Below are positions 7,862-17,423 of a stretch of 64,000 nt of DNA, piece after piece (position 1 is the first letter of the stretch; the number at the start of each line of letters is the position of its first letter). The notes under the pieces are model-generated. The model saw only the letters and a program-made list of their open reading frames with translations. It did no database searches and was not told where the DNA came from. Origin of the DNA: Campylobacter concisus (GTDB taxonomy: Bacteria > Campylobacterota > Campylobacteria > Campylobacterales > Campylobacteraceae). Position numbers and translations under genes: made by a program. The stretch is from NCBI RefSeq assembly GCF_002913045.1, contig NZ_PPAF01000008.1, positions 1 through 64,000 of the forward strand, read 5' to 3'.

Positions 7862-8968
7862 TTAAGCTCGTTTAAATTTATAATAAAAGGTGCTGCCCTC
7901 GCCGTAGACGCTATCAACGCCGTATGTAATTTCATGTTTTTGGCAAATTTCACTGACGATATTTAGCCCGAGACCAAAGCCACCTTGGATTTCATCCTCT
8001 CTGACGTATCTTTTCCAGACCTTTTTGACGTCCTTTATCCCCTTGCCAAAGTCCTGCACACTAAGCTTTATGCGCTCATCCTCAAAGCTTAAATTTATTA
8101 GTATCTCGCTCTCTTTTTGGCTGTATTTTATAGCGTTTGTAATCGTATTATCAATGATACGTTGAGCCTCTACTTTGCTTAGTATGATATAGGCATCATC
8201 TACCAAATTTGTATTTATAACTATGTGCTTGACATCTGCCACACTTTGTAAAAATTTCACCCTTTCACTCACGTACTCGCCTAAATTTAGCCGCTCATTT
8301 GAGAATTTGATGTAGCCACGCTTTATAAAATACTCAACATCTTCGTAGGTTATTTGCATCTGTTTTAAAGCGTTTTTGATGCGGGTTATATACTTGTTTT
8401 CAAGTCCAAGCATCTCAAGGTTCATGCCAGCCACGCCAAGTGGGGTCTTTAGCTCGTGCATGGCGTCATTAAAGAAATTGTTCATATATTTTTGAAACTC
8501 TTTATAGGGCTTAACGCTGCTTAGATATAAGAAATATACGATAAAAAGCACAGCCACAAGGATGACAAGGAGCATAAGTGCCGCTAGAAATATACTTTTT
8601 TCATTATCAAGCTCTTTTTCAACGACAATATAATAAGGCGTTTTATCCTTTATAAAAAAACTTTTATAAAACAAGAAGCCATTTTCTTCAAGTGTTACAA
8701 ATTTAAAGTTACTTGGCTGCTTGGCGAGATTTGAAATAATTGGATTAAAATTTACATCATAGATTGCAAATTTATACTTTAAAGAAGGAGTTATATTTTC
8801 ATTTTTTAAAAATGAATTTTTGATAATAGTTTCATGCTTCATCGCACCAAAAAGAGCTTTTGAAGTGCTATTTTTTTGGCTTAAATTTAAGATCACAAAG
8901 CTTTGAAAACAAAAAAGCGACATTATCACAAATGTCGCTATGATCTGGATCTTAAAGCTCTTGTGCAT
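7862..8968 (-). CDS. two-component sensor histidine kinase
   Basis: The 368-residue kinase has membrane helices at about residues 8-28 and 130-152 flanking a roughly 100-residue periplasmic domain. A HisKA segment follows with the phospho-acceptor in FNDAMHELKTPLG. The ATPase has the N-box ITNAIKYS, G1 DFGKGI and G2 GGFGLGLNI. No clear HAMP domain is seen. It overlaps the response regulator upstream by 17 nt and is co-transcribed with it. It resembles the small kinases of Campylobacter (DccS or RacS type), but I cannot decide which. It lies just downstream of psrABC, which could be its target. Confidence 0.9.
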   Translation of the reverse strand: MHKSFKIQIIATFVIMSLFCFQSFVILNLSQKNSTSKALFGAMKHETIIKNSFLKNENITPSLKYKFAIYDVNFNPIISNLAKQPSNFKFVTLEENGFLFYKSFFIKDKTPYYIVVEKELDNEKSIFLAALMLLVILVAVLFIVYFLYLSSVKPYKEFQKYMNNFFNDAMHELKTPLGVAGMNLEMLGLENKYITRIKNALKQMQITYEDVEYFIKRGYIKFSNERLNLGEYVSERVKFLQSVADVKHIVINTNLVDDAYIILSKVEAQRIIDNTITNAIKYSQKESEILINLSFEDERIKLSVQDFGKGIKDVKKVWKRYVREDEIQGGFGLGLNIVSEICQKHEITYGVDSVYGEGSTFYYKFKRA

Positions 8969-9620
8969 CTATCTTGTAGCCTATACGCCTCTTTGAAGTG
9001 ATAAAGTCACTAGTTGTTTTGTTTCTTATCTTTAAAACGTGCATTCTGATATCAGCGCCTTCTATCTCTTTATCGTTCCAGACAAGATCTCTTAGCTCTT
9101 CCATGCTGACGTAAGAATTTAGATGTGAAACTAGACACTCAACAAGTGCGACTTCTTTTGCGCTAAGATCGACCATTTTGCCGTTTTTAAATAGCGCACG
9201 CTTGTTTAGATTAAAGCTAAATTCGTCATTGATCTTTACTATGTTTTTATCGTCAGTTCCATAGTATTTTCTCATAAGCTCAGCTACTCTAAATTTAAGC
9301 TCAGCAAGCTCAAATGGCTTTTTTAGGTATTCGTTACAGCCAAGCTCATAGCCAATAGCCATATCGCCTATATCAACTAAAGATGTTGTTATCATGATAG
9401 GAGCGTTTGGATTTAGACTTCTTATATACTTGATAACTTCATGTCCATTTACACCAGGTACTTTTATATCAAGTATAAAAAGATGATAGAAATTTTTCTC
9501 TATCAGATCACACGCTTCTTGTCCATCGCTCACCGCTGTAACTTCATAACCAAGCGTCTGTAAAAACTCACAGACGCTCTCTTGAAACCCTAAATCATCT
9601 TCTAAAAGTAAAATTTTCAA
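8952..9620 (-). CDS. OmpR-family response regulator
   Basis: The 222-residue regulator has a receiver domain (1-120) with acidic pocket Glu7-Asp8-Asp9, phospho-acceptor Asp51 in FILDIKVPG and the conserved KKPFE lysine. A winged-helix Trans_reg_C domain follows (about 130-220) with LSAKEVALVECLV and the RRIGYKI end. It binds DNA and controls transcription when phosphorylated by the partner kinase. The start is TTG with GGAGAG 8 nt before it; the protein then begins MKILLLEDD, as expected for the family. The gene is 90 nt downstream of psrC. Confidence 0.92.
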   Translation of the reverse strand: MKILLLEDDLGFQESVCEFLQTLGYEVTAVSDGQEACDLIEKNFYHLFILDIKVPGVNGHEVIKYIRSLNPNAPIMITTSLVDIGDMAIGYELGCNEYLKKPFELAELKFRVAELMRKYYGTDDKNIVKINDEFSFNLNKRALFKNGKMVDLSAKEVALVECLVSHLNSYVSMEELRDLVWNDKEIEGADIRMHVLKIRNKTTSDFITSKRRIGYKIDAQEL

Positions 9621-9710
9621 ATCTCTCTCCTAAAAAATAAGTCTTATTAAGATTTAGCCCTATTGTAATATTTAATAGGTAAATTCAAAATTAAAATTAT
9701 TTTTTAAGCA

Positions 9711-10646
9711 TTAAATAAAAATTTGCCCCGCATAGACAATGTAACACCTTAGCAAAAAGACGCCACATATTACGAATAGCGCGTTGATCACGGCAAATTC
9801 GCGTTTAAAATCATGCACCTTTAAAACGCTTAAATCCAAAATGATAGGCAATGCCATACCAAAACCAATAACACCTATATAAAACATCAAACCAAGAGAA
9901 TTTACACTGAGTGCACTAGCAACTGTATTTGCGCCGCTTGCACTTGCATTTGAAACAAGTACAAAAAGTACAACTATAAGTAAAAACTCAACTATAATCG
10001 CAAAAAAGTCAAATTTTAATAAATAGTGTGCAGCATCGTTATGTTTTTTCTCTTTATCTTTTAGTACACCGATTAATAATGTAAATGCACCAGCACAGCT
10101 TAAGCCAGACACCAAGAATAATACTGGTAAAACTGGTGTGTTCCAAAGTGCGATCTTGTGAGCTGCGCTTAGCAAGAAGCCTGTATATGCACCAACGCCA
10201 ATGCCTAGGATAAAAAGCAAAATTTCAAGTAGGCTTGAAAGCTTGCTAGCAAAATTTGCAACCACATCAAAAAGAGGAATTTTAAGCAATGCAATCTCGT
10301 TTTTAAATGCACCAACTGCATATATAACGCTAAGAGGCGTATAAACTAAAAGTAGTGCAACGCCTATTGACATAACTGAGTCAAAGTTATAAAGCAACAA
10401 GATCCAGTAAAAGCTAAGCGGCTTGCCAAGATCAAGCACCAAAAGAGCAAGTCCAAGGACGATCGCCACTGGAGCGATAAGAGCAGCTGCTTTAAAATAG
10501 TAGTTCTCTTTGCCATACTTTTTTGAAATGAGCACAGCAACGATGCTAGCACCCGCACTAAGTCCTGCTAAAAATAGATAAACGGCTATCGGCCAACCCC
10601 AGTAAATTTCAGAGTATTGAGCTAGGCTTCCTGACATGTTATTCAT
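9711..10646 (-). CDS. psrC: polysulfide/thiosulfate reductase membrane subunit (NrfD/PsrC family)
   Basis: The 311-residue protein has about eight hydrophobic helices, starting with YWGWPIAVYLFLAGLSAG, the signature of NrfD/PsrC quinol-oxidising anchors. It takes electrons from menaquinol and passes them to the PsrB iron-sulfur subunit. It is last in the order psrA-psrB-psrC and overlaps psrB by 8 nt; AGGAG precedes the ATG. Its length is close to that of the Wolinella protein. Substrate (polysulfide or thiosulfate) cannot be fixed from this subunit. Confidence 0.88.
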   Translation of the reverse strand: MNNMSGSLAQYSEIYWGWPIAVYLFLAGLSAGASIVAVLISKKYGKENYYFKAAALIAPVAIVLGLALLVLDLGKPLSFYWILLLYNFDSVMSIGVALLLVYTPLSVIYAVGAFKNEIALLKIPLFDVVANFASKLSSLLEILLFILGIGVGAYTGFLLSAAHKIALWNTPVLPVLFLVSGLSCAGAFTLLIGVLKDKEKKHNDAAHYLLKFDFFAIIVEFLLIVVLFVLVSNASASGANTVASALSVNSLGLMFYIGVIGFGMALPIILDLSVLKVHDFKREFAVINALFVICGVFLLRCYIVYAGQIFI

Positions 10647-11202
10647 GGTGTACTCCTTTTGTATTTGCGATCATCGCAAGTGAAGGTTTTGTGTTTAGCT
10701 CCGCTTTTGGCAAGTAGTATTTGCTCTCTTTTAATTTCTTTGAAATTTTAGAGTTTTCATCATTTACATCGCCAAAAGTTAGGGCATTTGTAGGGCAGAC
10801 GCTAACGCAAGCTGGCTCTTTGCCCTCTTCTAGCCTACTCTCATAGCAAAATGTGCATTTGCCTATCTCGCCATCTGGCATGACGTAGCGAGCGTCGTAT
10901 GGACAGGCTAGGATGCAATACTTGCAACTAACGCAAATTCTATGATCAAGCAGCGTTACGCCATCAGCTGTTTTAAAGCTAGCGCCAGTTGGGCAAACCT
11001 CAACACAAGGTGCATCTTCGCACATAACACAGCTTTGACGTAAAAAGTCAGTCTTTAAATTTGGAAATGTCCCACTCATCTTTGCATGCACCTGCAAGCG
11101 GTAAAGTCCCCTTGGTACGTTGTTTGCACTTCTGCAAGCTACCGAGCAGCCTTGACAGCCGATGCATAAATTTTCATCATGTATCATCATATATTTTTTC
11201 AT
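10639..11202 (-). CDS. psrB: polysulfide/thiosulfate reductase 4Fe-4S electron-transfer subunit
   Basis: The 187-residue ferredoxin-like protein has four cysteine clusters in the DmsB/PsrB order: CIGCQGCSVAC, CVMCEDAPCVEVCP, CVSCKYCILACP and CTFC...CVSVCP. It connects PsrC to the molybdenum centre in PsrA. There is no signal peptide, so it probably travels with PsrA through the Tat system. It lies 9 nt after psrA and overlaps psrC. Confidence 0.92.
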   Translation of the reverse strand: MKKYMMIHDENLCIGCQGCSVACRSANNVPRGLYRLQVHAKMSGTFPNLKTDFLRQSCVMCEDAPCVEVCPTGASFKTADGVTLLDHRICVSCKYCILACPYDARYVMPDGEIGKCTFCYESRLEEGKEPACVSVCPTNALTFGDVNDENSKISKKLKESKYYLPKAELNTKPSLAMIANTKGVHHE

Positions 11203-11211
11203 TTTCTATCC

Positions 11212-13485
11212 TTACGCTTTACTTATGCTAACGCCAACATTTGTAACCATAGTCGCAGCCACTGGCCCTTCGGCTGGATTAAGAAGCACGCTTGTATTTA
11301 GCCCCACGTGATCTATACTCTTAAGAGCTGGAGTGATGTGTCCAAAGCCGTGATAGATAAAGAGTGTATCTTCTCTAATGCCATCAGTCACCATAAGCTT
11401 GCCCTTTTGCTCGCCAAATTTATTTTTTACCACGACCATATCGCCATCTCGTAAATTTTTACGTTTAGCTGTTTTTGGATTTATCCAGATAGGGCTATCA
11501 CTCATAAGATCATGAAGCGACGGCACCGCCTGAGTGTGGCCGTTGGTATGAATAGGCGTTTTGCCACAAGTTAAACAAAGATCATGTCCATCAAATGTGT
11601 CCATATCTTTATCATTTAGCGCGCCATATCCTGCAAACTGCGCCTCGACATCAGGCAAAAATAGCTCTATCTTGCCGCTTTTTGTTTTAAGCTTAGCCAT
11701 ATCATCCATTAGACCATTTTCACCTATAAATTTAGTAGCGACTGGATATTTAGCAACAAATTTATCGATCATGCCTTTTTCTCTAAACAAAATTCCCGGC
11801 TCATCCCACGTGATAAAGCCATCTTTTTCCAGCGCAGCAAGTAAATTTACATCTCCGCCAGCTTGCTGCATCCTAAACTCACGTATATCGTTCCAAGTGT
11901 AAAGCTCATCTATCTTCATGCGGCGTGCTAGCTCTCTAAAGATAAATGCCCCATCTCTTGTGTCGCCAACTGGATCAATAACTTTATTTCTTATCATATA
12001 AGCTGGCTTTAGACCTGACTTATCCTCTATGCCCTCGTCGCGCTCTAGGTAGCTACTCTCAGGCAAGATGACATCAGCAAATGTCGCCATATCGTTTAGA
12101 TAAACATCGCTTACCACGATAAAATCAAGCTTCTTCATAGCCTCTATGCTCTTCATCGTCTCAGCAACGTTTATTAGGTGGTTAAAGCGGATGTTAAACC
12201 AGCCTTTTATGGCGTAAGGCTTCTCGTTTAAGATAGCGTCATTTATATCCATCAAAACGCCATGTTTTCTACTTACAAATTTATGCCTACCAGCCTCGCC
12301 AGCGAAGTCTAGTCTAGTGACTTTTGGCACTTTAAATTTCTCATCTGGATTTTTAAGAACTGGAAATTTATCCTCGCCAACTAGCTTGTTAAAGGTTTTT
12401 GCATTTTTGCCACCAAAAAGACCACCTTTGACCTCCCAGTTACCCATCATCGCATTTGCCACCATGATGGCTTTTGTTCGCATATATTCAGCTCTTGTAG
12501 TGGTTGTCTTATGCCCAAAATCAAAAATAACTCTTGGGGCAGCTTTATAAATTTCATCAGCGATGCGTCTAACATCACTTGCTTTTATGCCGGTGATCGC
12601 CTCTTGCCATTCAGGCGTTTTGCCCTCTATGCTTTTAACGATCTCATCAAAGCCAATTGTAAATTTCTCAATAAATTCTTTATCATAAGTACCATTTTGT
12701 ATCCATGTATTTATGATAGCTAGCACAAAAGCTAGATCAGTGCCAGGTCTAACTGGTAGCCACTCATCAGCCTTTGAAGCCACCACGCTAAATCTTGGCT
12801 CAAGTACAAGTAGCTTTGTATCTTTTTTAGCCGCAAATTTAGCAAGTTTTTTAGCATCGGCTATAACTATGCCTTCAAAGAGATTGTGACCAAAATTTAC
12901 AACGTATTTTGCATTTGCAAAGTCTCTTTTTAGCTTAGCTATGCCATACATCTGCTCGCAGACCATTTGATATGTGATAGGACAGCATGAAAAGTGTGAA
13001 AAGCAGTTTGGCGAGCCGTAAGCTGAGGCAAAATTTACCATTAGCTTATGCGTTTGCGAGCTTTTACAGGTAAAAACGAAGCTTTCAGGGCCATACTTTT
13101 GCTTTATCTCAAGCATTTTTGAAGCAACTAGATCAAGTGCTTCGTCCCAGCTGGCCTCGCGCCACTTATTTTCGCCTCTCTCACCAACCCTGATCAAAGG
13201 CTTTTTGACTCTATTTTCGTCATAAAGCTGACTAAAACCAGAGCCACCTCTTGCACAAAGCGAAGTTGCCGTACCACCAGCTTTCGGATTACCACTTAAG
13301 AAGCAAATTTTATTATCAACGACCTTTGCTTCAATAGGGCATCTTGAAGAGCACATCTCGCAAAAGCTGCGGACATACTTCTCATCTTGCTTTGCAGTAT
13401 TTTCTAAAGCACCACCCGGTAAGGATGATGCAACCATACTAACTCCAGCACCGAATTTTAAAAATTCTCGTCTATTTAAGCTCAT
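11212..13485 (-). CDS. psrA: polysulfide/thiosulfate reductase molybdopterin catalytic subunit
   Basis: The 757-residue Mo-bis-MGD oxidoreductase begins with a Tat signal (NRREFLKFGAGVSMVASSLPGG), so it is exported folded. A 4Fe-4S site follows (CEMCSSRCP ... SLCARGGSG). The Mo ligand is likely a cysteine, in the motif FSHFSCCPITYQM, as in Psr/Phs enzymes. The C-terminal MopB-binding domain contains INPKTAKRKNLRDGDMVVV. It reduces polysulfide or thiosulfate with menaquinol electrons via PsrB and PsrC; PhsA is the alternative name. First gene of the operon, GGAG before ATG. Distinct from the TorA-type enzyme at 37714. Confidence 0.9.
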   Translation of the reverse strand: MSLNRREFLKFGAGVSMVASSLPGGALENTAKQDEKYVRSFCEMCSSRCPIEAKVVDNKICFLSGNPKAGGTATSLCARGGSGFSQLYDENRVKKPLIRVGERGENKWREASWDEALDLVASKMLEIKQKYGPESFVFTCKSSQTHKLMVNFASAYGSPNCFSHFSCCPITYQMVCEQMYGIAKLKRDFANAKYVVNFGHNLFEGIVIADAKKLAKFAAKKDTKLLVLEPRFSVVASKADEWLPVRPGTDLAFVLAIINTWIQNGTYDKEFIEKFTIGFDEIVKSIEGKTPEWQEAITGIKASDVRRIADEIYKAAPRVIFDFGHKTTTTRAEYMRTKAIMVANAMMGNWEVKGGLFGGKNAKTFNKLVGEDKFPVLKNPDEKFKVPKVTRLDFAGEAGRHKFVSRKHGVLMDINDAILNEKPYAIKGWFNIRFNHLINVAETMKSIEAMKKLDFIVVSDVYLNDMATFADVILPESSYLERDEGIEDKSGLKPAYMIRNKVIDPVGDTRDGAFIFRELARRMKIDELYTWNDIREFRMQQAGGDVNLLAALEKDGFITWDEPGILFREKGMIDKFVAKYPVATKFIGENGLMDDMAKLKTKSGKIELFLPDVEAQFAGYGALNDKDMDTFDGHDLCLTCGKTPIHTNGHTQAVPSLHDLMSDSPIWINPKTAKRKNLRDGDMVVVKNKFGEQKGKLMVTDGIREDTLFIYHGFGHITPALKSIDHVGLNTSVLLNPAEGPVAATMVTNVGVSISKA

Positions 13486-13518
13486 CTTTCTCCCTTTAAA
13501 AGATATTTGCCTTTAGTT

Positions 13519-13524
13519 ATTCTA
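13519..13524 (-). promoter_or_regulatory. candidate -10 box for psrABC
   Basis: The minus strand reads ACTAGAATAACT, about 34 nt before the psrA ATG, inside an AT-rich gap of about 290 nt (13486-13779) that otherwise shows no gene. Confidence 0.4.
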
Positions 13525-13740
13525 GTATTTAAAGTTGAAAATAAAATTAAATTTTACTTAATATTTATATTTAGATTTTTAGTTTTAAAAAATTGGTGTT
13601 CTAATATCAAAATGAGTAAAATTCTAAAAAAGATAAATTTAATTAATATAATTTTTAACGCAATCTTATAAAAATTTTGAATATAAAATTTTGATTAAGG
13701 ATTTTGAATAGAAATTAAAAAATTTTCAAGGGATTTAAAA

Positions 13741-13760
13741 AGCCGAGAGAGATCTCGGCT
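13741..13760 (-). terminator. rho-independent terminator of dcuA
   Basis: A perfect 8-bp stem AGCCGAGA/TCTCGGCT with a 4-nt loop is followed on the minus strand by a run of T. It lies 19 nt past the dcuA stop. Confidence 0.85.
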
Positions 13761-13779
13761 TAAGTTTGATTTAAAATAC

Positions 13780-15267
13780 TTATAAAAGTATCGGAGCTAT
13801 CAAAAATCCAAGTGCAACAGAAAAAGCAATAGCTAAAACGCCTGGAATAAAAAAGGAGTGGTTAAATATATATTTACCTATCCTAGTTGTTCCAGTATCA
13901 TCCATTTGAACGGCTCCAAGTAGTGTCGGATATGTTGGCAACACAAACAATGCTGAAACTGCAGCGAATGATGCAACTAAAATATATGCGTCACCGTTAT
14001 TTGCAGCAGTTAAGCCAAGTGCGGCTATAACCGTAGGAATAAGCGCCTTTGCGGTAGCGGCTTGAGAGTAAAGAAGCATACTAGCAAAAAATAGCGCAAC
14101 AGCTAGCATAAACGGATAGTCTTTAACAAAATCGCCGGCAAAATTTTTGATCGCATCGGTGTGATTTACCACGAAAGTATCTCCAAGCCACGCTACACCT
14201 AGCACGCAGACGCACGCGGTCATACCGCTTTTAAATGTAGCTGTATTAAATAGCTTATCGACTTTAACGCCACAAGTTAGTGTGATTAAAGTAGCGATAA
14301 CTAGCATAAAGCTCATAATAGCGTTATCTCTAGTTAATACCAACACCTTTGTAGGTTTATCTGGATCTTCTACATATTTTACATTAGTAGTTGAGTCAGT
14401 TTTGACTTTTATATCTTTTGCAACAAGTTCATTAAATTTATCTGGGCTTTTGGTCTCATAAATTTTTTCATAGCCTGTTACATAGCTTGGTTTTATCCAG
14501 CCTACGTTTTTACTAATAGCAGTAGCATATAAAACGACAGAAATAACGCCAACTAAGAATATTAAAACAGATAATTTAGCTCCTTTTGGAAGCTCTTTTT
14601 TCTCTTCGATTTTAACATCTTTGATTAGCCCTTCTTTAAGTCTTCTTTGATACTCTTTATCGCTACTTAGATCAAGATTATAAAATATATTTATAACAAG
14701 AGCTGTTAGCATACAACCAATAAAAGTTGTAGGTATCCAGATAGCTAATAGTAATGGATAGCTAATGCCAAGTCCACCCAAAGCATGCTCACCAGCCATA
14801 AATACAACCGCTGCTGAAACCGGGCTTGCAGTAATGGCTATCTGACTAGCAACAACAGCTATACTAAGAGGCGCACTAGGCTTAATGTTTTGTGTCTTTG
14901 CGACTTCGGTAATAACTGGAATCATAGAAAATGCTGTGTGTCCAGTACCAGCAAATACAGTTAGCAAGTAAGTAACGACTGGGGCTAAGAAATTTATATA
15001 TTTTGGATGTTTTCTTAGTATCCCCTCAGCTATTTGCACCAAATAATCAAGGCCACCAGCTACTTGCATCGCTGTAATAGCAGCTATAACGGACATGATG
15101 ATTAAAATAACATCCCAAGGTATACTACCTGCTTTTAATCCAAGTCCTAAAGTTAAAACTACGACGCCGATGCCACCAGCATAACCAATAGCCATACCGC
15201 CTAGTCTAACACCCAAAAATATCGCGCCAAAGAGCACGATCAACTGTAATATCAATGAAATATCCAT
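13780..15267 (-). CDS. dcuA: anaerobic C4-dicarboxylate transporter (DcuA/DcuB family)
   Basis: The 495-residue membrane protein has about 10-12 helices. The N-terminal half carries the Dcu hallmarks GGLDYLVQIAEGILRKHPKYI, FAGTGHTAFSMIPVI and ASQIAITASPVSAAVVF. It exchanges or imports fumarate, malate, succinate and aspartate under anaerobic conditions. Placement after aspA suggests aspartate uptake with succinate export. It is longer than the usual 430-450 residues because of a hydrophilic insert at about residues 250-305 (GYEKIYETKSPDKF...). A clear terminator follows. The start is ATG after GGAG. Confidence 0.93.
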   Translation of the reverse strand: MDISLILQLIVLFGAIFLGVRLGGMAIGYAGGIGVVVLTLGLGLKAGSIPWDVILIIMSVIAAITAMQVAGGLDYLVQIAEGILRKHPKYINFLAPVVTYLLTVFAGTGHTAFSMIPVITEVAKTQNIKPSAPLSIAVVASQIAITASPVSAAVVFMAGEHALGGLGISYPLLLAIWIPTTFIGCMLTALVINIFYNLDLSSDKEYQRRLKEGLIKDVKIEEKKELPKGAKLSVLIFLVGVISVVLYATAISKNVGWIKPSYVTGYEKIYETKSPDKFNELVAKDIKVKTDSTTNVKYVEDPDKPTKVLVLTRDNAIMSFMLVIATLITLTCGVKVDKLFNTATFKSGMTACVCVLGVAWLGDTFVVNHTDAIKNFAGDFVKDYPFMLAVALFFASMLLYSQAATAKALIPTVIAALGLTAANNGDAYILVASFAAVSALFVLPTYPTLLGAVQMDDTGTTRIGKYIFNHSFFIPGVLAIAFSVALGFLIAPILL

Positions 15268-15358
15268 TGAAAACTCCTCTATTAAATTTTATAACTAAAA
15301 TTTTTACTTAAGCGTGTCAGAATTTTGACACGCTTTTAATAATACTTTGCTTAAATTT

Positions 15359-16759
15359 TTACCTAACCATGCTTGGATTTAGCATATTTTTTGGCTCTAA
15401 AATTTTGTCGATCTCTTCTTTGCTTAGATAACCTCTCTCTAGGCAGATATCGCCAACTGCTTTACCAGTTTGCAAAGCTTCTTTAGCGATGCTTGCAGAT
15501 TTTTCGTAACCGATGTATGGGTTAAATGCTGTTACGATACCAACTGAGCCTAGAACTGATTTTAAGCAAGCTTCTGGATTTGCTGTTAGTTTTCTTACAG
15601 CTTTTTCAGCTAGTGTTTTCATCGCATTTTCAAGGATAAATATAGAGTTAAATAGCGCATAAGCGATGCCTGGCTCAAACGCATTTAGCTCAAATTCGCC
15701 TCTTTCTGAGCAAAGCATGATAGTTACGTCATTGCCGATTACTTCATAGCACGCTTCGCCTACGACCTCAGCGATAACTGGGTTTACTTTGCCTGGCATG
15801 ATAGAGCTGCCTGGTTGCATTTGTGGTAAATTTATCTCGCCAAGGCCGCATCTTGGACCTGAGTTCATTAGGCGAAGGTCGTTTGCGATTTTTGAAAGTC
15901 TAACAGCTGCAGTTTTTAACGCGCCACTTACGTGAACGAAGTCTGCTGTATCTTGTGTGGCTGCAATGAAATCATCAGCTTTTTTGAAATCAACACCAGT
16001 GATATCTTTTAACTTTTTAACAACTACATTTTTATAATCAGGGTGGCAGTTAATACCTGTACCAATCGCAGTTGCACCCATATTTAGATATGTCATTGAC
16101 TCGCGTGCAGCTGTAATCTTTTCGATATCGCTTTTAATGTAGCTTGCAAATGCATTAAATGTATTTCCAAGTGTTGTAGGAACTGCGTCTTCAAGCTCAG
16201 TTCTACCCATTTTAATGATATCTTTAAAATCTTTTGCTTTTTTATCAAGTTCATCTTTTAGCAGATTCATCGCAGCAAGCAAATCAGTAAGTTTTGCGTA
16301 AGTTGCTACTTTTATTGAGCTTGGGTAAGTGTCGTTTGTGCTTTGTCCAAGGTTTGTATGATCGTTTGGATGGATGTATTGATACTCGCCTTTTTTATGA
16401 CCCATGCTCTCAAGTGCAATATTTGTAATAACCTCATTTGCATTCATGTTTGTACTTGTTCCAGCACCACCTTGAACCATATCAACCACAAATTGATCTA
16501 AAAACTCACCAGCTATTACTCTATCAGCGGCCTTTGCTAGTGTATCAGCGATCTTAGGGTCTAAAACGCCAACCTCTTTATTTGCAAGTGCAGCTGCTTT
16601 TTTGATTTGTGCAAATGCTTTTACAAAGTATGGATACTCTTTTAATGTTCTACCACTCATATGAAAATTTTCGGTAGCTCTAAATGTTTGGATACCATAA
16701 TAAAAATCGTCAGAGATTTCCAACTCACCTATAAAATCGTGTTCTTTTCTGGTTGCCAT
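15359..16759 (-). CDS. aspA: aspartate ammonia-lyase
   Basis: It deaminates aspartate to fumarate, feeding fumarate respiration (frdCAB at 23398). At 466 residues it matches the fumarase/aspartase superfamily. Motifs: GGAGTSTNMNANEV, the HPNDHTNLGQSTNDTYP substrate-binding segment, TELEDAVP and the family signature GSSIMPGKVNP with its catalytic serine. Two ATGs are possible; AAGGAG lies only 2 nt before the outer (16765) but 8 nt before the inner, so I start at 16759. Operon with dcuA (91-nt gap). Confidence 0.96.
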   Translation of the reverse strand: MATRKEHDFIGELEISDDFYYGIQTFRATENFHMSGRTLKEYPYFVKAFAQIKKAAALANKEVGVLDPKIADTLAKAADRVIAGEFLDQFVVDMVQGGAGTSTNMNANEVITNIALESMGHKKGEYQYIHPNDHTNLGQSTNDTYPSSIKVATYAKLTDLLAAMNLLKDELDKKAKDFKDIIKMGRTELEDAVPTTLGNTFNAFASYIKSDIEKITAARESMTYLNMGATAIGTGINCHPDYKNVVVKKLKDITGVDFKKADDFIAATQDTADFVHVSGALKTAAVRLSKIANDLRLMNSGPRCGLGEINLPQMQPGSSIMPGKVNPVIAEVVGEACYEVIGNDVTIMLCSERGEFELNAFEPGIAYALFNSIFILENAMKTLAEKAVRKLTANPEACLKSVLGSVGIVTAFNPYIGYEKSASIAKEALQTGKAVGDICLERGYLSKEEIDKILEPKNMLNPSMVR

Positions 16760-17386
16760 AACCATTCTCCTTATAAAAAAAATGTATTAATGAAATTATA
16801 TAGATATTTAATATTTTAAATATTAATTACTACTTATTTTTTTTAAGCTTTTACTTTTAGCCTAGATAGAACGACTTTTGGAGAGAAATTTATAGTATCT
16901 TTTAAGCTGTATTTAATAATATAGCTTAGATAAATTGTTATTTTAATAATAATATCACTTTTTTATTATATAAAAAGCTCATAATTAGCTCAAATTTATT
17001 TAAATTTTTAAGCTTAAAAGGTAAATATATAGAAAATTAACATAAAATAAATATTAGATCACACTTTTTATATCCAAAAATATAAGAAATAAAGTTAAAT
17101 TTTATTTCTAATATTACATTAGAAAGTAAAGACTAAGTAAATATCACCATATTGCAAAGTAAATTTATTAAATTTTTAAGTAGAGCCCTTAAACTAAGCA
17201 TCATAAAAATATTATTTAATAAATTTTATTTTACAAATCTTACTAATACTTTAGAAATTTCTTATTAATTTTCTTTCTTATTTATAAAGTCTTTTTATTG
17301 GACTTTAATAATTTTTATAAGCTATTTTTAATTTATATAATTTAGATTAATAATTGCAAGAATTTTGTAGTAAATATAAATTTTAA
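16760..17386. other. gene-free AT-rich gap upstream of aspA
   Basis: Over 600 nt of very AT-rich sequence with no open frame, no hairpin of note except at its left end, and no coding signal on either strand. Apart from the aspA -10 box I see nothing specific in it. Confidence 0.6.
16795..16800 (-). promoter_or_regulatory. -10 box for aspA
   Basis: The minus strand reads ATCTATATAATTTC, a perfect TATAAT about 36 nt before the chosen start. Confidence 0.6.
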
Positions 17387-17412
17387 TCTTGCCCCTACAA
17401 TCAGGAGCAAGA
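17387..17412 (-). terminator. terminator after the ABC-F gene
   Basis: On the minus strand TCTTGCTCC and GGGGCAAGA form a 9-bp stem with one G-U pair and an 8-nt loop, followed by TTAAAATTT. It is 12 nt past the ABC-F stop. Confidence 0.65.
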
Positions 17413-17423
17413 AATAACAAATT

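Noticed and set aside
16760..17386. Possible small RNA or lost gene in the long gap upstream of aspA
   Set aside because: I found only AT-rich sequence with short stops-bound frames and no stable hairpin apart from the terminator at its left end.
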